A stretch of DNA of 64,000 nucleotides from Flavobacteriales bacterium (GTDB lineage: Bacteria; Bacteroidota; Bacteroidia; Flavobacteriales; CAJXXR01), in the NCBI GenBank assembly GCA_025210805.1, contig JAOAQX010000004.1:32862-96861 (forward strand). The letters run 5' to 3'. The position numbers and the translations under genes were made by a program. Positions 1-8,641 of this stretch are shown piece by piece. Within the stretch, counting starts at the first letter, position 1. Every line of letters begins with the position of its first letter. Below the pieces are notes generated by a model. The model was not told the DNA's origin. It searched no databases and saw only the letters and a program-made list of their open reading frames with translations.

Positions 1-300
1 GGAATACCTGTGAATGATTTTGGACATATGTTTCGTTGCGAAGATTCAGATGAATTTTGTATGCTACAATGGAGCATCTTTGAAAAAGAGACCAATTATT
101 TAGAACCTTCTACAAAGAAAATGATGATCAATTATCGAGTAGATAATTTAGAAGAATTTATTGAAGAAATTAAGGCAAAAGGAGTAGAGCCCGTAGATGA
201 TATGTCTGTTTATCCTTATGGGAAATTTGTTCATTATATGGATCCTGAAGGAAATAAGATAGAACTATGGGAGCCAAAAAATCCTGAGACTTTAGACTAA
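1..300 (+). CDS. VOC/glyoxalase-family protein (5' partial)
   Basis: The reading frame is open to the first base of the window, so the gene starts upstream; the GTG at base 10 is only the first possible start inside the window. The visible ~99 residues are the C-terminal half of a vicinal oxygen chelate fold. They include the segment around VDNLEEFIEEIKAKGVEP and the closing strand YMDPEGNKIELWEP, whose Glu is the usual metal ligand of this fold. Substrate is unknown; relatives are glyoxalases, dioxygenases and many uncharacterised proteins. Its stop codon overlaps the start of mnmD by one base (TAATG), which suggests co-translation. Confidence 0.85.
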   Translation, partial: GIPVNDFGHMFRCEDSDEFCMLQWSIFEKETNYLEPSTKKMMINYRVDNLEEFIEEIKAKGVEPVDDMSVYPYGKFVHYMDPEGNKIELWEPKNPETLD

Positions 301-971
301 TGAAAATAGAAACGATAACCACAGAGGATGGCTCTAGTTCATTTTTTGTTCCAGCCTTGGATGAAACCTATCATTCTGTACATGGAGCATGGAATGAAAG
401 CTACCATGTTTTTATTAAAAATGGTTTTCACATAGTGCAAGAAACCACTCTGTCTATATTAGAAATAGGTTTTGGGACAGGGCTTAATGCTTTGCAGACT
501 TCTTTAGAAGCACAGAAAAATCAAATTCCAGTGTCTTTTACAACTTTAGAAAACTTTCCGATTCCAAAAGAATGGGTTGCTCAACTAAATTATGACCAAA
601 AAGCCCAAGAATTTTACCAGTCAGAAAAGACCTATTTCCAAGAACTACATAATGCAAAATGGAATGAAACAGAAAATATTCATTCATTTTTTAAGCTTCA
701 GAAAATAGAAGAAACAGTTCAAAATTGGCAAGTAATAGAAAAACATTTCAACTTGATTTATTTTGATGCTTTTGCGCCTAATAAACAAGAAGAAATGTGG
801 ACAGAGGAAATCTTTCAAAAAATGTTTGACAGCCTAAAAAATGGAGGTTTACTCACTACCTATTGTGCAAAAGGAAGCGTAAAAAGGATGCTCAAGTCTG
901 TAGGTTTTCGTATCAAAAATGTACCAGGTCCTCCAGGAAAAAGAGAAATGACTTTGGCTTTTAAGGACTGA
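300..971 (+). CDS. mnmD: tRNA wobble-uridine methyltransferase MnmD-type
   Basis: This 223-residue protein matches the stand-alone MnmC2/MnmD methyltransferase (DUF752). That family uses S-adenosylmethionine to convert 5-aminomethyl(-2-thio)uridine at tRNA position 34 to the methylaminomethyl form. The SAM-binding motif LEIGFGTGLNAL is at about residues 54-65. The family signature around D156 (YFDAFAPNKQEEMW) and the GGLLTTYCAKGSVKRML block follow, and the PGPPGKREM tail is typical. Length suits the single-domain form; the FAD oxidase domain of proteobacterial MnmC is absent. It is translationally coupled to the preceding VOC gene. Confidence 0.9.
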   Translation: MKIETITTEDGSSSFFVPALDETYHSVHGAWNESYHVFIKNGFHIVQETTLSILEIGFGTGLNALQTSLEAQKNQIPVSFTTLENFPIPKEWVAQLNYDQKAQEFYQSEKTYFQELHNAKWNETENIHSFFKLQKIEETVQNWQVIEKHFNLIYFDAFAPNKQEEMWTEEIFQKMFDSLKNGGLLTTYCAKGSVKRMLKSVGFRIKNVPGPPGKREMTLAFKD

Positions 972-1102
972 ATTGGAAACAGATATTATAGACCATTTAT
1001 GGTGTTAATTTACTCACTGGTATAATGCCCGATACATTGCTGAAATTCATTTATGAATGTAGTGATATTGTGAGTGTTTTTAGTAAGTAACAAGTATTTA
1101 TC

Positions 1103-1162
1103 AAATAAACTTCAAAAGAATGTTGAATCCAATTGTTTGAATCCTTCTTTTGAAGTTTATTT
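1103..1162. repeat. perfect 18-bp inverted repeat with 24-nt loop
   Basis: Bases 1103-1120 and 1145-1162 are exact reverse complements (AAATAAACTTCAAAAGAA). The loop holds two copies of TTGAATCC. No U-run follows on either strand, so this is not a classic terminator. It lies in a 270-base gap between mnmD and the AAA ATPase in which no gene is visible. It may still end transcription between these two convergent genes, or be a small mobile or regulatory palindrome. Confidence 0.7.
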
Positions 1163-1181
1163 GGTTAACATACAATATCTA

Positions 1182-1197
1182 GTGTGAATTTTCACAC
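1182..1197. promoter_or_regulatory. palindrome GTGTGAA-TT-TTCACAC
   Basis: A 7-bp inverted repeat with a 2-base centre, 45 bases beyond the stop codon of the AAA ATPase gene. The form resembles an operator for a dimeric regulator, but its position downstream of both flanking genes makes an operator role unlikely. Only the symmetry is seen. Confidence 0.3.
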
Positions 1198-1241
1198 AAA
1201 TGTGAAGATTGAATTCCAATTAGAAGAAACAGGATGTTTTA

Positions 1242-2330
1242 TTATTTATTGAAACCAACTAAGTTTTTTTTCTCACCAGTAAAATCCTTCTCTTGCGTAT
1301 AAAATATTTCTGCAAGGGTCATTGCTTTACCTTGTTTTTTACTCCCAATATTATTTAAAAGTGCATCAGTTTTTTCAATAGATAATTTTTGAAAATCGTA
1401 ATAAGCAATCATTCTTCCTTTTCTAAGAAGTGCTTTGTCTATTTTATCTATATCTGTATTAAAAGTACAAATAATCTTAAGACTAAGATAATCACTGAAT
1501 AGCCCATCAGTAAGTTGAAGAATAGTAGAAACTACAGAGTTTTCGGGATTATTTTCCCTAGACATAATCACTTTTTCTGCATCTTCAATTATTAAAATAG
1601 AATCTTTTTGACTAATCAAGAAATTTATAAAGCTTGGGTTAAGGAGGTCTTTCACAAATTCATTTTGAACAAAAATGAATTTTTTTGTATCAAATTGATT
1701 CACCAAATTTTTTATATAAGATGTTTTACCTGTTCCAGGAAGTCCATGTAAAAGAATTAACCCAGCTTTTTCTTCATCGATAGATTTAGAGATTATTTGG
1801 TCTATCTCACTAAAATTATCATTAAACATTGTGTTTATATCTAGAGATAGGGGCTGAGTTTCTATTTCTTCTGTAAAGAAACCATGTTCATTTTTAGAAA
1901 GCACTTTAAAACTGGCTTGTTTCATTTCATGGAATTCTTTTTGAATAGTAGTGATTTTTTCTAAAAACCACTTTTCTGAGGCTATATTTTGGGCATCATA
2001 CCACATTTCTGTCGTTAATCTAGAATTATCATGATTGATATAAATGACTTCTGATTTTATTTCATTTACAAAAAGATAGTGATCTTTTGGTTTTTCAGAT
2101 GAAAAATCTTCTATTTTCCATTCTTTTGATACCAGCTTATATTCTTCAGAAAGGTTGAGTATTTCTAATGTTCGTTCTATATTTTCTTTTTTACATTTTA
2201 AATTGATACTAAAACGCATTCTAGAAGATACTTTGTTGAAAATATAAGGATAATACATTCCTTTTTCTAATTCTGAATATCCTTGAAAACATGCTAAAAG
2301 GTTTTCTTTTTGATTAGATTTCAATGTCAT
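1242..2330 (-). CDS. AAA-family ATPase
   Basis: A 362-residue protein with a C-terminal AAA ATPase core. Walker A GLPGTGKT is at residues 196-203, Walker B ILIIED at 245-250, and an arginine-finger region LLRKGRM at 301-307, like the LLRPGR of BCS1/FtsH-type AAA proteins. The first ~165 residues have no motif I recognise and probably recognise substrate. The start is ATG, 38 bases after the DUF2752 gene and in the same direction, so it may be the last gene of the Bat transcript. Its cellular role is unknown. Confidence 0.75.
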   Translation of the reverse strand: MTLKSNQKENLLACFQGYSELEKGMYYPYIFNKVSSRMRFSINLKCKKENIERTLEILNLSEEYKLVSKEWKIEDFSSEKPKDHYLFVNEIKSEVIYINHDNSRLTTEMWYDAQNIASEKWFLEKITTIQKEFHEMKQASFKVLSKNEHGFFTEEIETQPLSLDINTMFNDNFSEIDQIISKSIDEEKAGLILLHGLPGTGKTSYIKNLVNQFDTKKFIFVQNEFVKDLLNPSFINFLISQKDSILIIEDAEKVIMSRENNPENSVVSTILQLTDGLFSDYLSLKIICTFNTDIDKIDKALLRKGRMIAYYDFQKLSIEKTDALLNNIGSKKQGKAMTLAEIFYTQEKDFTGEKKNLVGFNK

Positions 2331-2368
2331 TTTTGTGGTTTTGTATATTAAAGTGATGAAAAAAAGAT

Positions 2369-2668
2369 TTATTCAATCACAAATTTTCGAAAATCTCGAA
2401 TGATAAAATAGCTAATGGAAGGTAGAACGATAAAAATGAAGGGATTGATTTCCCATGCATTTTGAAAATTACCCTGCAAAAGCTCTAAAAAAGCAGAGGT
2501 CATACCACAACCCATGCATTTTTGATCCCAAAGAGACGTCCAGATACAGGGCGGGAAAATGTCAAAATCAAAGAAAAAATAGCATATAATAGCCGAAAAT
2601 AAATAGAAAAATGCCAAGCTAAAAATCCAGTTTTTCTTTGCATATTGGTAGGCAAATAAAGTTACCAA
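2369..2668 (-). CDS. DUF2752 membrane protein
   Basis: A 99-residue protein with three likely membrane segments. It has the DUF2752 signature: a Cys (PPCIW), then CMGCGMTSAFLELLQG, then AWEINPF, equivalent to the CPGCGMTRA...G...NP pattern of the family. Function is unknown. The only plausible start is TTG, five bases after the stop of the TM2 gene; no ATG exists before the cysteine motif. Pairing with a TM2 protein is frequent in Bacteroidota. Confidence 0.8.
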   Translation of the reverse strand: MVTLFAYQYAKKNWIFSLAFFYLFSAIICYFFFDFDIFPPCIWTSLWDQKCMGCGMTSAFLELLQGNFQNAWEINPFIFIVLPSISYFIIRDFRKFVIE

Positions 2669-2673
2669 ACGAA

Positions 2674-3018
2674 CTAGTTGTATTTAATTGGGTTCCCTTT
2701 TGAATCGGTATAGCCTCCTGTTGCAATAATAATTAAATCAACCAGAGTCCAAATACCGCATCCTCCTAATGTAAGAAGTTGTAGAACACCTATTCCTGTG
2801 TGTCCAGAATAGAATCTATGTACACCAAAAGAGCCTAGAAAAAAGCAGAGTAAGAGCGTGGTGAGCCAGCGAGAATCATCTCCTTGCTGAGGACGACTTT
2901 CTTTTTGAAAACTGCGTTTTTTTTCCTCTGTACTATATGAGGCACCACAAGAAGTGCAAAATTGCTCATTTGGCATTTTAAGCTTTCCGCATTTTGGACA
3001 ATAATTGGTATTTTGCAT
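2674..3018 (-). CDS. zinc-ribbon TM2-domain membrane protein
   Basis: The N-terminus has a zinc ribbon (CPKCGKLKMPNEQFCTSCGA). A TM2 domain of two membrane helices follows, with LCFFLGSFGVHRFYSG and a GGCGIWTLVDLIII segment. I place the start at the ATG at 3018 (114 residues). The longer frame begins with TTG at 3063 and adds 15 residues that do not look like a conserved N-terminus. The role of TM2 proteins in bacteria is unknown. It follows batE closely and precedes DUF2752. Confidence 0.8.
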   Translation of the reverse strand: MQNTNYCPKCGKLKMPNEQFCTSCGASYSTEEKKRSFQKESRPQQGDDSRWLTTLLLCFFLGSFGVHRFYSGHTGIGVLQLLTLGGCGIWTLVDLIIIATGGYTDSKGNPIKYN

Positions 3019-3066
3019 ATTTACTTTTTGTGTTTTTTGATCCCCATTTTTGGATGCGATCAAATA

Positions 3067-3813
3067 TTATATCTTTCGGTACTTTTTCTTTTCTGCCCAG
3101 CCTGTTACCCCATCTTTTAGTTTTATTTGGATATAATCAGTATTTTCATCCACTTTTTGAATTTTGATTCCTTCATGTAGAATAAAAAGGTCTTTTCCTG
3201 TACTTTGTGGTGCGGTCTTTATATAAGAATTTGGTTCTACAAGAACCCATTCCTCCTTATTGTAGTGGTTTGATAAGAGTGTGAAAATAAGAAATATAAC
3301 AGAGGATAATAAGCTCAAAGTTCCTAAACCAAAAAGTCGTTTTCTTGTTTTAGAATCTTGAGAAATTTGGAAAAAAATCACAGAAAGAAGAAAAACAAAA
3401 CCGAAAACAATCAATTGAATAGACCAATTTCGAAGAGATTGAACATTCGAAATTCCTTTTAAGAATCTCACAATCCCTATTTCTGGAATCGCCTCTATTT
3501 TATCTACGGTAGATTTTTGAGTAATTTTAAGGTTTTGAATAGCATCATCAAAATTGGGGTTTAATTTCAATGCTTTCTCGTAATACAAAATGGCATATCC
3601 TACATTTTGATTTTGATAGAAGCAATTTCCCAAATTATAATATAGTTCTGGTGATTCAACTCCCAAAGACTCTATTTTTTGATAAGCTTCTAATGCCTCC
3701 AAATACTTTTCTGCTTGGTAGGCTTTGTTTGCTTGGGAAAACAATTCTTCTGGCGAATTTGCCATCATAAATTGACCAAGCGTAAGGATGAATAGAAAGA
3801 TTATTTTTTTCAT
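3067..3813 (-). CDS. batE: BatE: TPR and SH3-like membrane protein
   Basis: A 248-residue protein with an N-terminal signal peptide (cleaved near residue 18) and TPR repeats at about residues 20-105 (LEALEAYQKI, YYNLGNCFYQ, AILYYEKALKLNP). Two membrane helices lie at about 130-180, and an SH3-like domain at about 190-248 ends in DGVTGWAEKKKYRKI. This is the architecture and position of BatE, the last gene of the Bacteroidota aerotolerance (Bat) operon. The start overlaps the batD stop by four bases. Bat proteins are thought to form a periplasmic/inner membrane complex in stress protection; the exact activity is unresolved. Confidence 0.88.
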   Translation of the reverse strand: MKKIIFLFILTLGQFMMANSPEELFSQANKAYQAEKYLEALEAYQKIESLGVESPELYYNLGNCFYQNQNVGYAILYYEKALKLNPNFDDAIQNLKITQKSTVDKIEAIPEIGIVRFLKGISNVQSLRNWSIQLIVFGFVFLLSVIFFQISQDSKTRKRLFGLGTLSLLSSVIFLIFTLLSNHYNKEEWVLVEPNSYIKTAPQSTGKDLFILHEGIKIQKVDENTDYIQIKLKDGVTGWAEKKKYRKI

Positions 3814-5588
3814 AGTTGATCCTCAATTTTTTCTATAATACTTGTTGCTTTTTCCAGTAGTGGTGCTTTCTCTTGTTCGTTAAGCATCCCGTAGTTTGCC
3901 ATTAAGCAAGTTTCTATCACTTTATGAACGTCTTCAATCACCATAGATTCTATTCCAGATTCTTTTAGTTTTTCCTGAATTGTATCATTATTGGTTTCTG
4001 AGGCATTTAGGTTAAATTTATCTTGAAAATATCCATAAACAGAATCTAAAAGAACTTGATAATAAGTTGCAGAATCGTTGTTTTTTAAAGCTTCTTGAGC
4101 TTTTGATAACCGTTTCTTTGCCACAGATTTTGCTTTTTTATTTCTTTGTCCTACTTCGTCAATGGTTCTATTTTTTATTTTTTTATACAAAATATAGAAA
4201 ATCAAAGCCAAAATAAACGGAAGATCTAATAGGATCCAAAATAAAGTAGTCCCAAAAAACTTGCTTTTAGGTGTTTCGAAAGAAGTATTTTCTTTGATGT
4301 ATAAAATTCCTTCACCCAAGATATTTACTTCTTGTTTGTTTACAGAATTGAGTCCACCATTAGACTTGTTTTGATGAGAAACATTTCCTGACGATGTAGC
4401 AGAGGCTTGTCCGCCCACTTTGATATTAAATATTTGTTCTCCAATAGAAATATACTGCTTCTTTTTTGGACTGAAATAACTAAAGCCTTCTACTTTGAGT
4501 TTGTAAGTCCCTGGGTTGTGAGGAATCAAGATATATTGGTTTTCTTTCTGTCCTTTCATTCCCCCCATATTTACAGATATTTTGTCATTGTTTTTGGGAT
4601 CAAAGGCTTCTATATCAGATGGAAAACTGATCTTAGGAAGTTTAAAGAGCTTCATATTCCCTTTTCCTTTAAGGGTTTGTACAAAGCTGATTGTCTCATT
4701 GGTGTTTACACTATCTTTAGAAAGCGAATGATTGATTTTAAATTCCCCCACGGCACCCGAGAAATTTTTCGGCTGACCCATAGGAAGTGCTTGTACATTG
4801 ATATTTAATCTCCCACTAGAGCATTTATAATTATGAGGTGTTTCTTCTGTATTTCCAAAAAAATCTCTTCTACCAGTTGGAATCCCGATCTGTAAATCAG
4901 TTGTAAAAGGTTCAACAGTAAGATTTCCCACTTCTTGTGGAACCACCAAGTATTGTCCTAAGGTCACTACATAATATTTTACTCCGTCTAAAGTTTCTAC
5001 TTTTCTAGAGAGTTTTTTTATGAAATTTTGTGTCCAAAATCCTTTAAATGTCGGTCTTTGAGAAAAGTCATTCAAGGATAAATTATAACGACTGTATAAT
5101 TTATAGGTTACCTGAAAACTTTCACCAAGGTAAGGTTTTCGGTTGCTGATAAGCGTTTTTATAAATACACGCTCTTTTATTTGTTGGTTTAGGCTCTTGG
5201 TTTCCTCAGAAATACCTCCAACGTTTACGATTATTCTCTCACTTTTTACGAGTTTTCCATCAATTTTTGCACTAGCAGTAGGAATTTGTATTTTTCCTTT
5301 TTTTTGAGCCTGTACAACGTATTGAAGTGTGGTTTTAGAGGAGTAAGCACCGTTAATGATACTCATATTGGTTCCTCTCATTGGGCCTTGAATGGCTCTA
5401 AAGTGATGAAAATTATCTATTTTTAAGTCAGAAGTCTTACCTTCCACTTCGTAGGTGACTGAAATTCTTTCATCTATTCCAAAATTTTTCTTAGAAACAG
5501 AGGTCTGAATTTTTTGTGCCATTAACCAAAAAGGTAAAAGCATCATCATTCCTAAAAGAGTATATTTTTTATTCAAAAATCTCATCAT
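3810..5588 (-). CDS. batD: BatD: oxygen-tolerance protein
   Basis: A 592-residue protein with a signal peptide ending in LMAQ (about residue 25). A long beta-rich periplasmic part contains immunoglobulin-like segments such as KNFGIDERISVTYEVEG and NRKPYLGESFQVTYKLYS. One membrane helix lies at about residues 445-468, followed by a basic cytoplasmic tail. This is the BatD/oxygen tolerance family and it sits in the expected place between batC and batE. The start is ATG, shortly after batC. Confidence 0.88.
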   Translation of the reverse strand: MMRFLNKKYTLLGMMMLLPFWLMAQKIQTSVSKKNFGIDERISVTYEVEGKTSDLKIDNFHHFRAIQGPMRGTNMSIINGAYSSKTTLQYVVQAQKKGKIQIPTASAKIDGKLVKSERIIVNVGGISEETKSLNQQIKERVFIKTLISNRKPYLGESFQVTYKLYSRYNLSLNDFSQRPTFKGFWTQNFIKKLSRKVETLDGVKYYVVTLGQYLVVPQEVGNLTVEPFTTDLQIGIPTGRRDFFGNTEETPHNYKCSSGRLNINVQALPMGQPKNFSGAVGEFKINHSLSKDSVNTNETISFVQTLKGKGNMKLFKLPKISFPSDIEAFDPKNNDKISVNMGGMKGQKENQYILIPHNPGTYKLKVEGFSYFSPKKKQYISIGEQIFNIKVGGQASATSSGNVSHQNKSNGGLNSVNKQEVNILGEGILYIKENTSFETPKSKFFGTTLFWILLDLPFILALIFYILYKKIKNRTIDEVGQRNKKAKSVAKKRLSKAQEALKNNDSATYYQVLLDSVYGYFQDKFNLNASETNNDTIQEKLKESGIESMVIEDVHKVIETCLMANYGMLNEQEKAPLLEKATSIIEKIEDQL

Positions 5589-5598
5589 AACTGTAAAA

Positions 5599-6615
5599 CT
5601 ACCAATCTTTTTCCGTTTGTTTCTTTTTTCCTTTAAGCAGTTTCGCTTTTATTTTCTTTTGTGTCTTTTCTTCTTCTCTATCGATAGACTCTAATAAGCG
5701 TAAAGCGGTATTTTCAGACATTCCTTCTTCCATTTCTTGTGGGTCTCCAGCGTCTTGAGCACCCTCTTGATTCTCTTCGGGAGCATCTGCGTCATTATCT
5801 CCTTCGTTTTCGGGTTTCTCTTTTTCTTCATCGCCCTCATCATTTCCTTTTTCTGAGTCTTTGTTTTTTTCATCTGAATCTTCACCTTGTTCAGGTTTTT
5901 CCTCTTTTTCAGAAGGTTTTTCTTGTTCGTCAGATTTTTGATCATCTTCCTTTTCAGAATCTCCTTTTTGATCTTCAGATTGGTCTTTATCGTCCTTATT
6001 TTGGTCGGAGTTTCCTTCTTGATCCTTTTTTTCGTCTTTATTTTTGTTATCTCCTTCTTGTTTTCCGTCTTTGTTTTGTTGGTCTTTGTTATTTCCGTCT
6101 CCTTGATCTTCTTTGTTTTCTTGATTTTTATTTTGATCCTTATTGTTTTGATCTTGGTTATCTTGATCTTGTTGAGGAGGTTGGTTTTTCATCATCATTT
6201 TTAAAAACCAATAGTTATGTCTTGCCAATTCGTTTTTAGGATGATGTCTTAAAGCTTGTTTAAAATGTTCTAAGGCTTGTTTTTGATCTTCTTTTACCAC
6301 GCAAATACCAGAATTTAATTCACAAAGTGATTTCAAAGCTTTGTTTTCTGATTTTTTTGCAATCACTTGAAATTCTTTTTTGGCTTCCTTTGTTTTTTCT
6401 TGTAAAAGTAATGAAAGAGCCATATTATATCGGTTTGTATCAAAGTCCAGTAAGGCAATAGACTGGCGAAATTTGAGTTCTGCTTCCACAAAATTGGAAT
6501 CTATAAAAGCTTCGTTTCCTGCTCTTGCCAAAATCCGTTCTTGGTGAGGTCTTTCTTGTGCCCAAGTGGTTGTTATGGACAGCAAAACGAATAATATTTT
6601 TAGTATTTTATTCAT
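5599..6615 (-). CDS. batC: BatC: TPR protein with highly charged C-terminus
   Basis: I start the gene at the ATG at 6615 (338 residues), which gives a signal peptide MNKILKILFVLLSITTTWAQ and a four-base ATGA overlap with batB. The longer frame has no such signal. TPR-like helices occupy about residues 20-135. Residues ~140-310 are a low-complexity Asp/Glu/Lys/Gln/Asn tract, probably disordered. The C-terminus is basic (KIKAKLLKGKKKQTEKDW). Acidic tails of this kind are common in BatC homologues. The tract creates long but spurious frames on the other strand. Confidence 0.88.
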   Translation of the reverse strand: MNKILKILFVLLSITTTWAQERPHQERILARAGNEAFIDSNFVEAELKFRQSIALLDFDTNRYNMALSLLLQEKTKEAKKEFQVIAKKSENKALKSLCELNSGICVVKEDQKQALEHFKQALRHHPKNELARHNYWFLKMMMKNQPPQQDQDNQDQNNKDQNKNQENKEDQGDGNNKDQQNKDGKQEGDNKNKDEKKDQEGNSDQNKDDKDQSEDQKGDSEKEDDQKSDEQEKPSEKEEKPEQGEDSDEKNKDSEKGNDEGDEEKEKPENEGDNDADAPEENQEGAQDAGDPQEMEEGMSENTALRLLESIDREEEKTQKKIKAKLLKGKKKQTEKDW

Positions 6616-7640
6616 ATTTTTAAGTTTCGAATCCATTGAGTTTTTCCGTTTCCGATAAACATTTGTAAAAACAAGAAGATGAGGGCAAAAATAATAAACC
6701 ATTGAAATTGGTCTTCATAATCTTCAAACATTTCTATTTCTGCTTCTCCTTTTTCCATAACTAAAAGAGCTTCTTTTATCTGCTCAATTGTTTGCTTGGT
6801 TTGGTTTCCATCTTGATAAATTCCACCTGTTTTATCGGCAATATCCTTTAGGAAATTTGTGTTAAGTTTTGTAATAACAATTTCATCATCTTGATCTTTT
6901 TTATAAGAACTCACTTCGCCATTGTTATTCCTTAGCGGTATAGGAGCCCCATTAACAGTCCCAAGTCCTATGGTGTGAATAATAATTCCTTTTTCTTGTG
7001 CTTTTTTTGCAAAAGAAGTGGAACTATTTTCATGGTCTTCACCATCTGAAAGCATAATGATGCAGCGATTCTTTTTATCTTCTGCATTTTCAAAATACCC
7101 ATAAGCCATTTCTAGTGCCGATTTTACATCGGTTCCATAAGAAGGGACAATGTCTGTATTGACATTTTTTAAGAACATTTTAGCAGCCGAATAGTCTGTA
7201 GTAAGTGGTAATTGAGGATAAGATCGACCTGCATAAACAACAATTCCCGTTCTATCCGATACAAATTCATCAAAGAATTTTGAGACTAGAGATTTCGATT
7301 TTTCTATTCTACTAGGTTTTGTATCCTCTGCAAGCATAGATTTGGAAACATCCATCACAAATACAATATCAACTCCTTCTCTGGTGATTTTTTTGAGTTT
7401 AGATCCAATTTTTAGATTGACCAAAGAGAAGGTTAAGGCGATAAATACCAGGGAGAAAAGGATAAAATGTATCCAAGGTTTTCTATTTGAAATCCCTAGA
7501 TTGAGTTTTTCCCATAATCGAGGCTCAGCAATTTTGCTGATAGTCTTTTTTCGCCACCAATTAAAATAAATAAATAGGATAATGAGTGGGATGATGGCAA
7601 GAATTAGCCAAAAGTATTTTTCTTCTTCAAAGTTTAACAT
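6612..7640 (-). CDS. batB: BatB: membrane-anchored von Willebrand factor A protein
   Basis: A 342-residue protein: two N-terminal membrane helices, a VWA domain at about residues 90-290 and a C-terminal helix. The metal-ion adhesion site is intact: DVSKSM, the Thr of SYGTDVKSA and the Asp of MLSDGEDH. The domain faces the periplasm by topology. It overlaps batA by seven bases and batC by four, so the three are translated together. VWA proteins of this type work with a MoxR ATPase, which is encoded upstream. Confidence 0.9.
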   Translation of the reverse strand: MLNFEEEKYFWLILAIIPLIILFIYFNWWRKKTISKIAEPRLWEKLNLGISNRKPWIHFILFSLVFIALTFSLVNLKIGSKLKKITREGVDIVFVMDVSKSMLAEDTKPSRIEKSKSLVSKFFDEFVSDRTGIVVYAGRSYPQLPLTTDYSAAKMFLKNVNTDIVPSYGTDVKSALEMAYGYFENAEDKKNRCIIMLSDGEDHENSSTSFAKKAQEKGIIIHTIGLGTVNGAPIPLRNNNGEVSSYKKDQDDEIVITKLNTNFLKDIADKTGGIYQDGNQTKQTIEQIKEALLVMEKGEAEIEMFEDYEDQFQWFIIFALIFLFLQMFIGNGKTQWIRNLKI

Positions 7641-8641
7641 TTGGCAATAGATTTTAAAAATACATAGGTCAATAATCTATCGAATACAAGAAGGAATAAG
7701 GCTATTGTCACATATTTTCTATAGAATTCTGTGTAGTTTTTATATTTCAATTCTTGTACTTCTGTTTTTTCAAGTTTTTCTATCTCTTTGTAAATTTCTT
7801 TGAGTTTTTTATTGTTTTTGGCTCTAAAAAACTTCCCAGAGGTAGTAGTTGCAATGTTTTTTAAAAGTTTTACATCTACTTTTGAGTTGATTTTTTGAAT
7901 TTGTCTTCCCAAAAACGGATGATTATATGGGTAGGGAACTTCTCCTTTTCTTCCCACGGCAATGGTGTATACTTTGATGCCGAATTTTGCGGCCATTTCG
8001 GCGGCAGTCATAGGTGAAATAAGTCCAGCAGTATTCTCTCCATCGGTTAAAAGGATGATTACCTTAGATTCTGCCTTGCTGTCTTTGAGTCTAGATACGG
8101 CAGTAGCTAATCCCATTCCTATAGCTGTTCCATCTTCTAGTAAACCAAAATCAATGTCCTTAATGAGGTTTTTTACAATTTTATAATCTGTTGTAATAGG
8201 ACATTGTGTAAAACTCTCTGCTGCGTAAATGACCAAGCCAATTCGGTCATTTTTTCTACCATCTACAAAATCAATAGCAATTTCTTTAGAGGCTTCTAAT
8301 CTATTTGGCTTAAAATCTAATGCTTTCATGGAGGTAGAAACGTCCATTGTGAGTACAATATCTATTCCTTCTTTGCTAATAGTTTCCACACTTTCGTCCA
8401 CTCCACGAGGTCTTGCTAAGGCTATAACTAGTAAAGCAAAAGCACTCATTTTTAGAAGAGGAGAGAGGTAAGGTAAAAAGTTTAATAAATGACCTTTGGA
8501 ACCCATAAAAGTGGTGGCAGAATGCTTTACTTTTGGTTGCTTTTTTCTTTGAATAAAAACGAGATATAGAATATAAAGCGGTAACAAAAGTAAGAGGTAA
8601 AAAGCCTCGGGATTTTCAAAAAAATAATTGCTATTATTCAT
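7634..8641 (-). CDS. batA: BatA: membrane-anchored von Willebrand factor A protein
   Basis: A 335-residue protein with the same topology as BatB: two helices, a VWA domain, then a C-terminal helix. MIDAS residues are present in DVSTSMKALD, in GTAIGMGLATAV and in LLTDGENTAG. The batA and batB products are paralogues and probably hetero-oligomerise. Its start overlaps the preceding gene by eight bases. Confidence 0.9.
   Translation of the reverse strand: MNNSNYFFENPEAFYLLLLLPLYILYLVFIQRKKQPKVKHSATTFMGSKGHLLNFLPYLSPLLKMSAFALLVIALARPRGVDESVETISKEGIDIVLTMDVSTSMKALDFKPNRLEASKEIAIDFVDGRKNDRIGLVIYAAESFTQCPITTDYKIVKNLIKDIDFGLLEDGTAIGMGLATAVSRLKDSKAESKVIILLTDGENTAGLISPMTAAEMAAKFGIKVYTIAVGRKGEVPYPYNHPFLGRQIQKINSKVDVKLLKNIATTTSGKFFRAKNNKKLKEIYKEIEKLEKTEVQELKYKNYTEFYRKYVTIALFLLVFDRLLTYVFLKSIAKC

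Noticed and set aside
5691..6239. Several long frames on both strands opposite or within batC
   Set aside because: They are by-products of the Asp/Glu/Lys/Gln low-complexity tract, whose complement reads as Leu/Phe-rich frames. batC itself has the signal peptide, TPR and operon overlaps.
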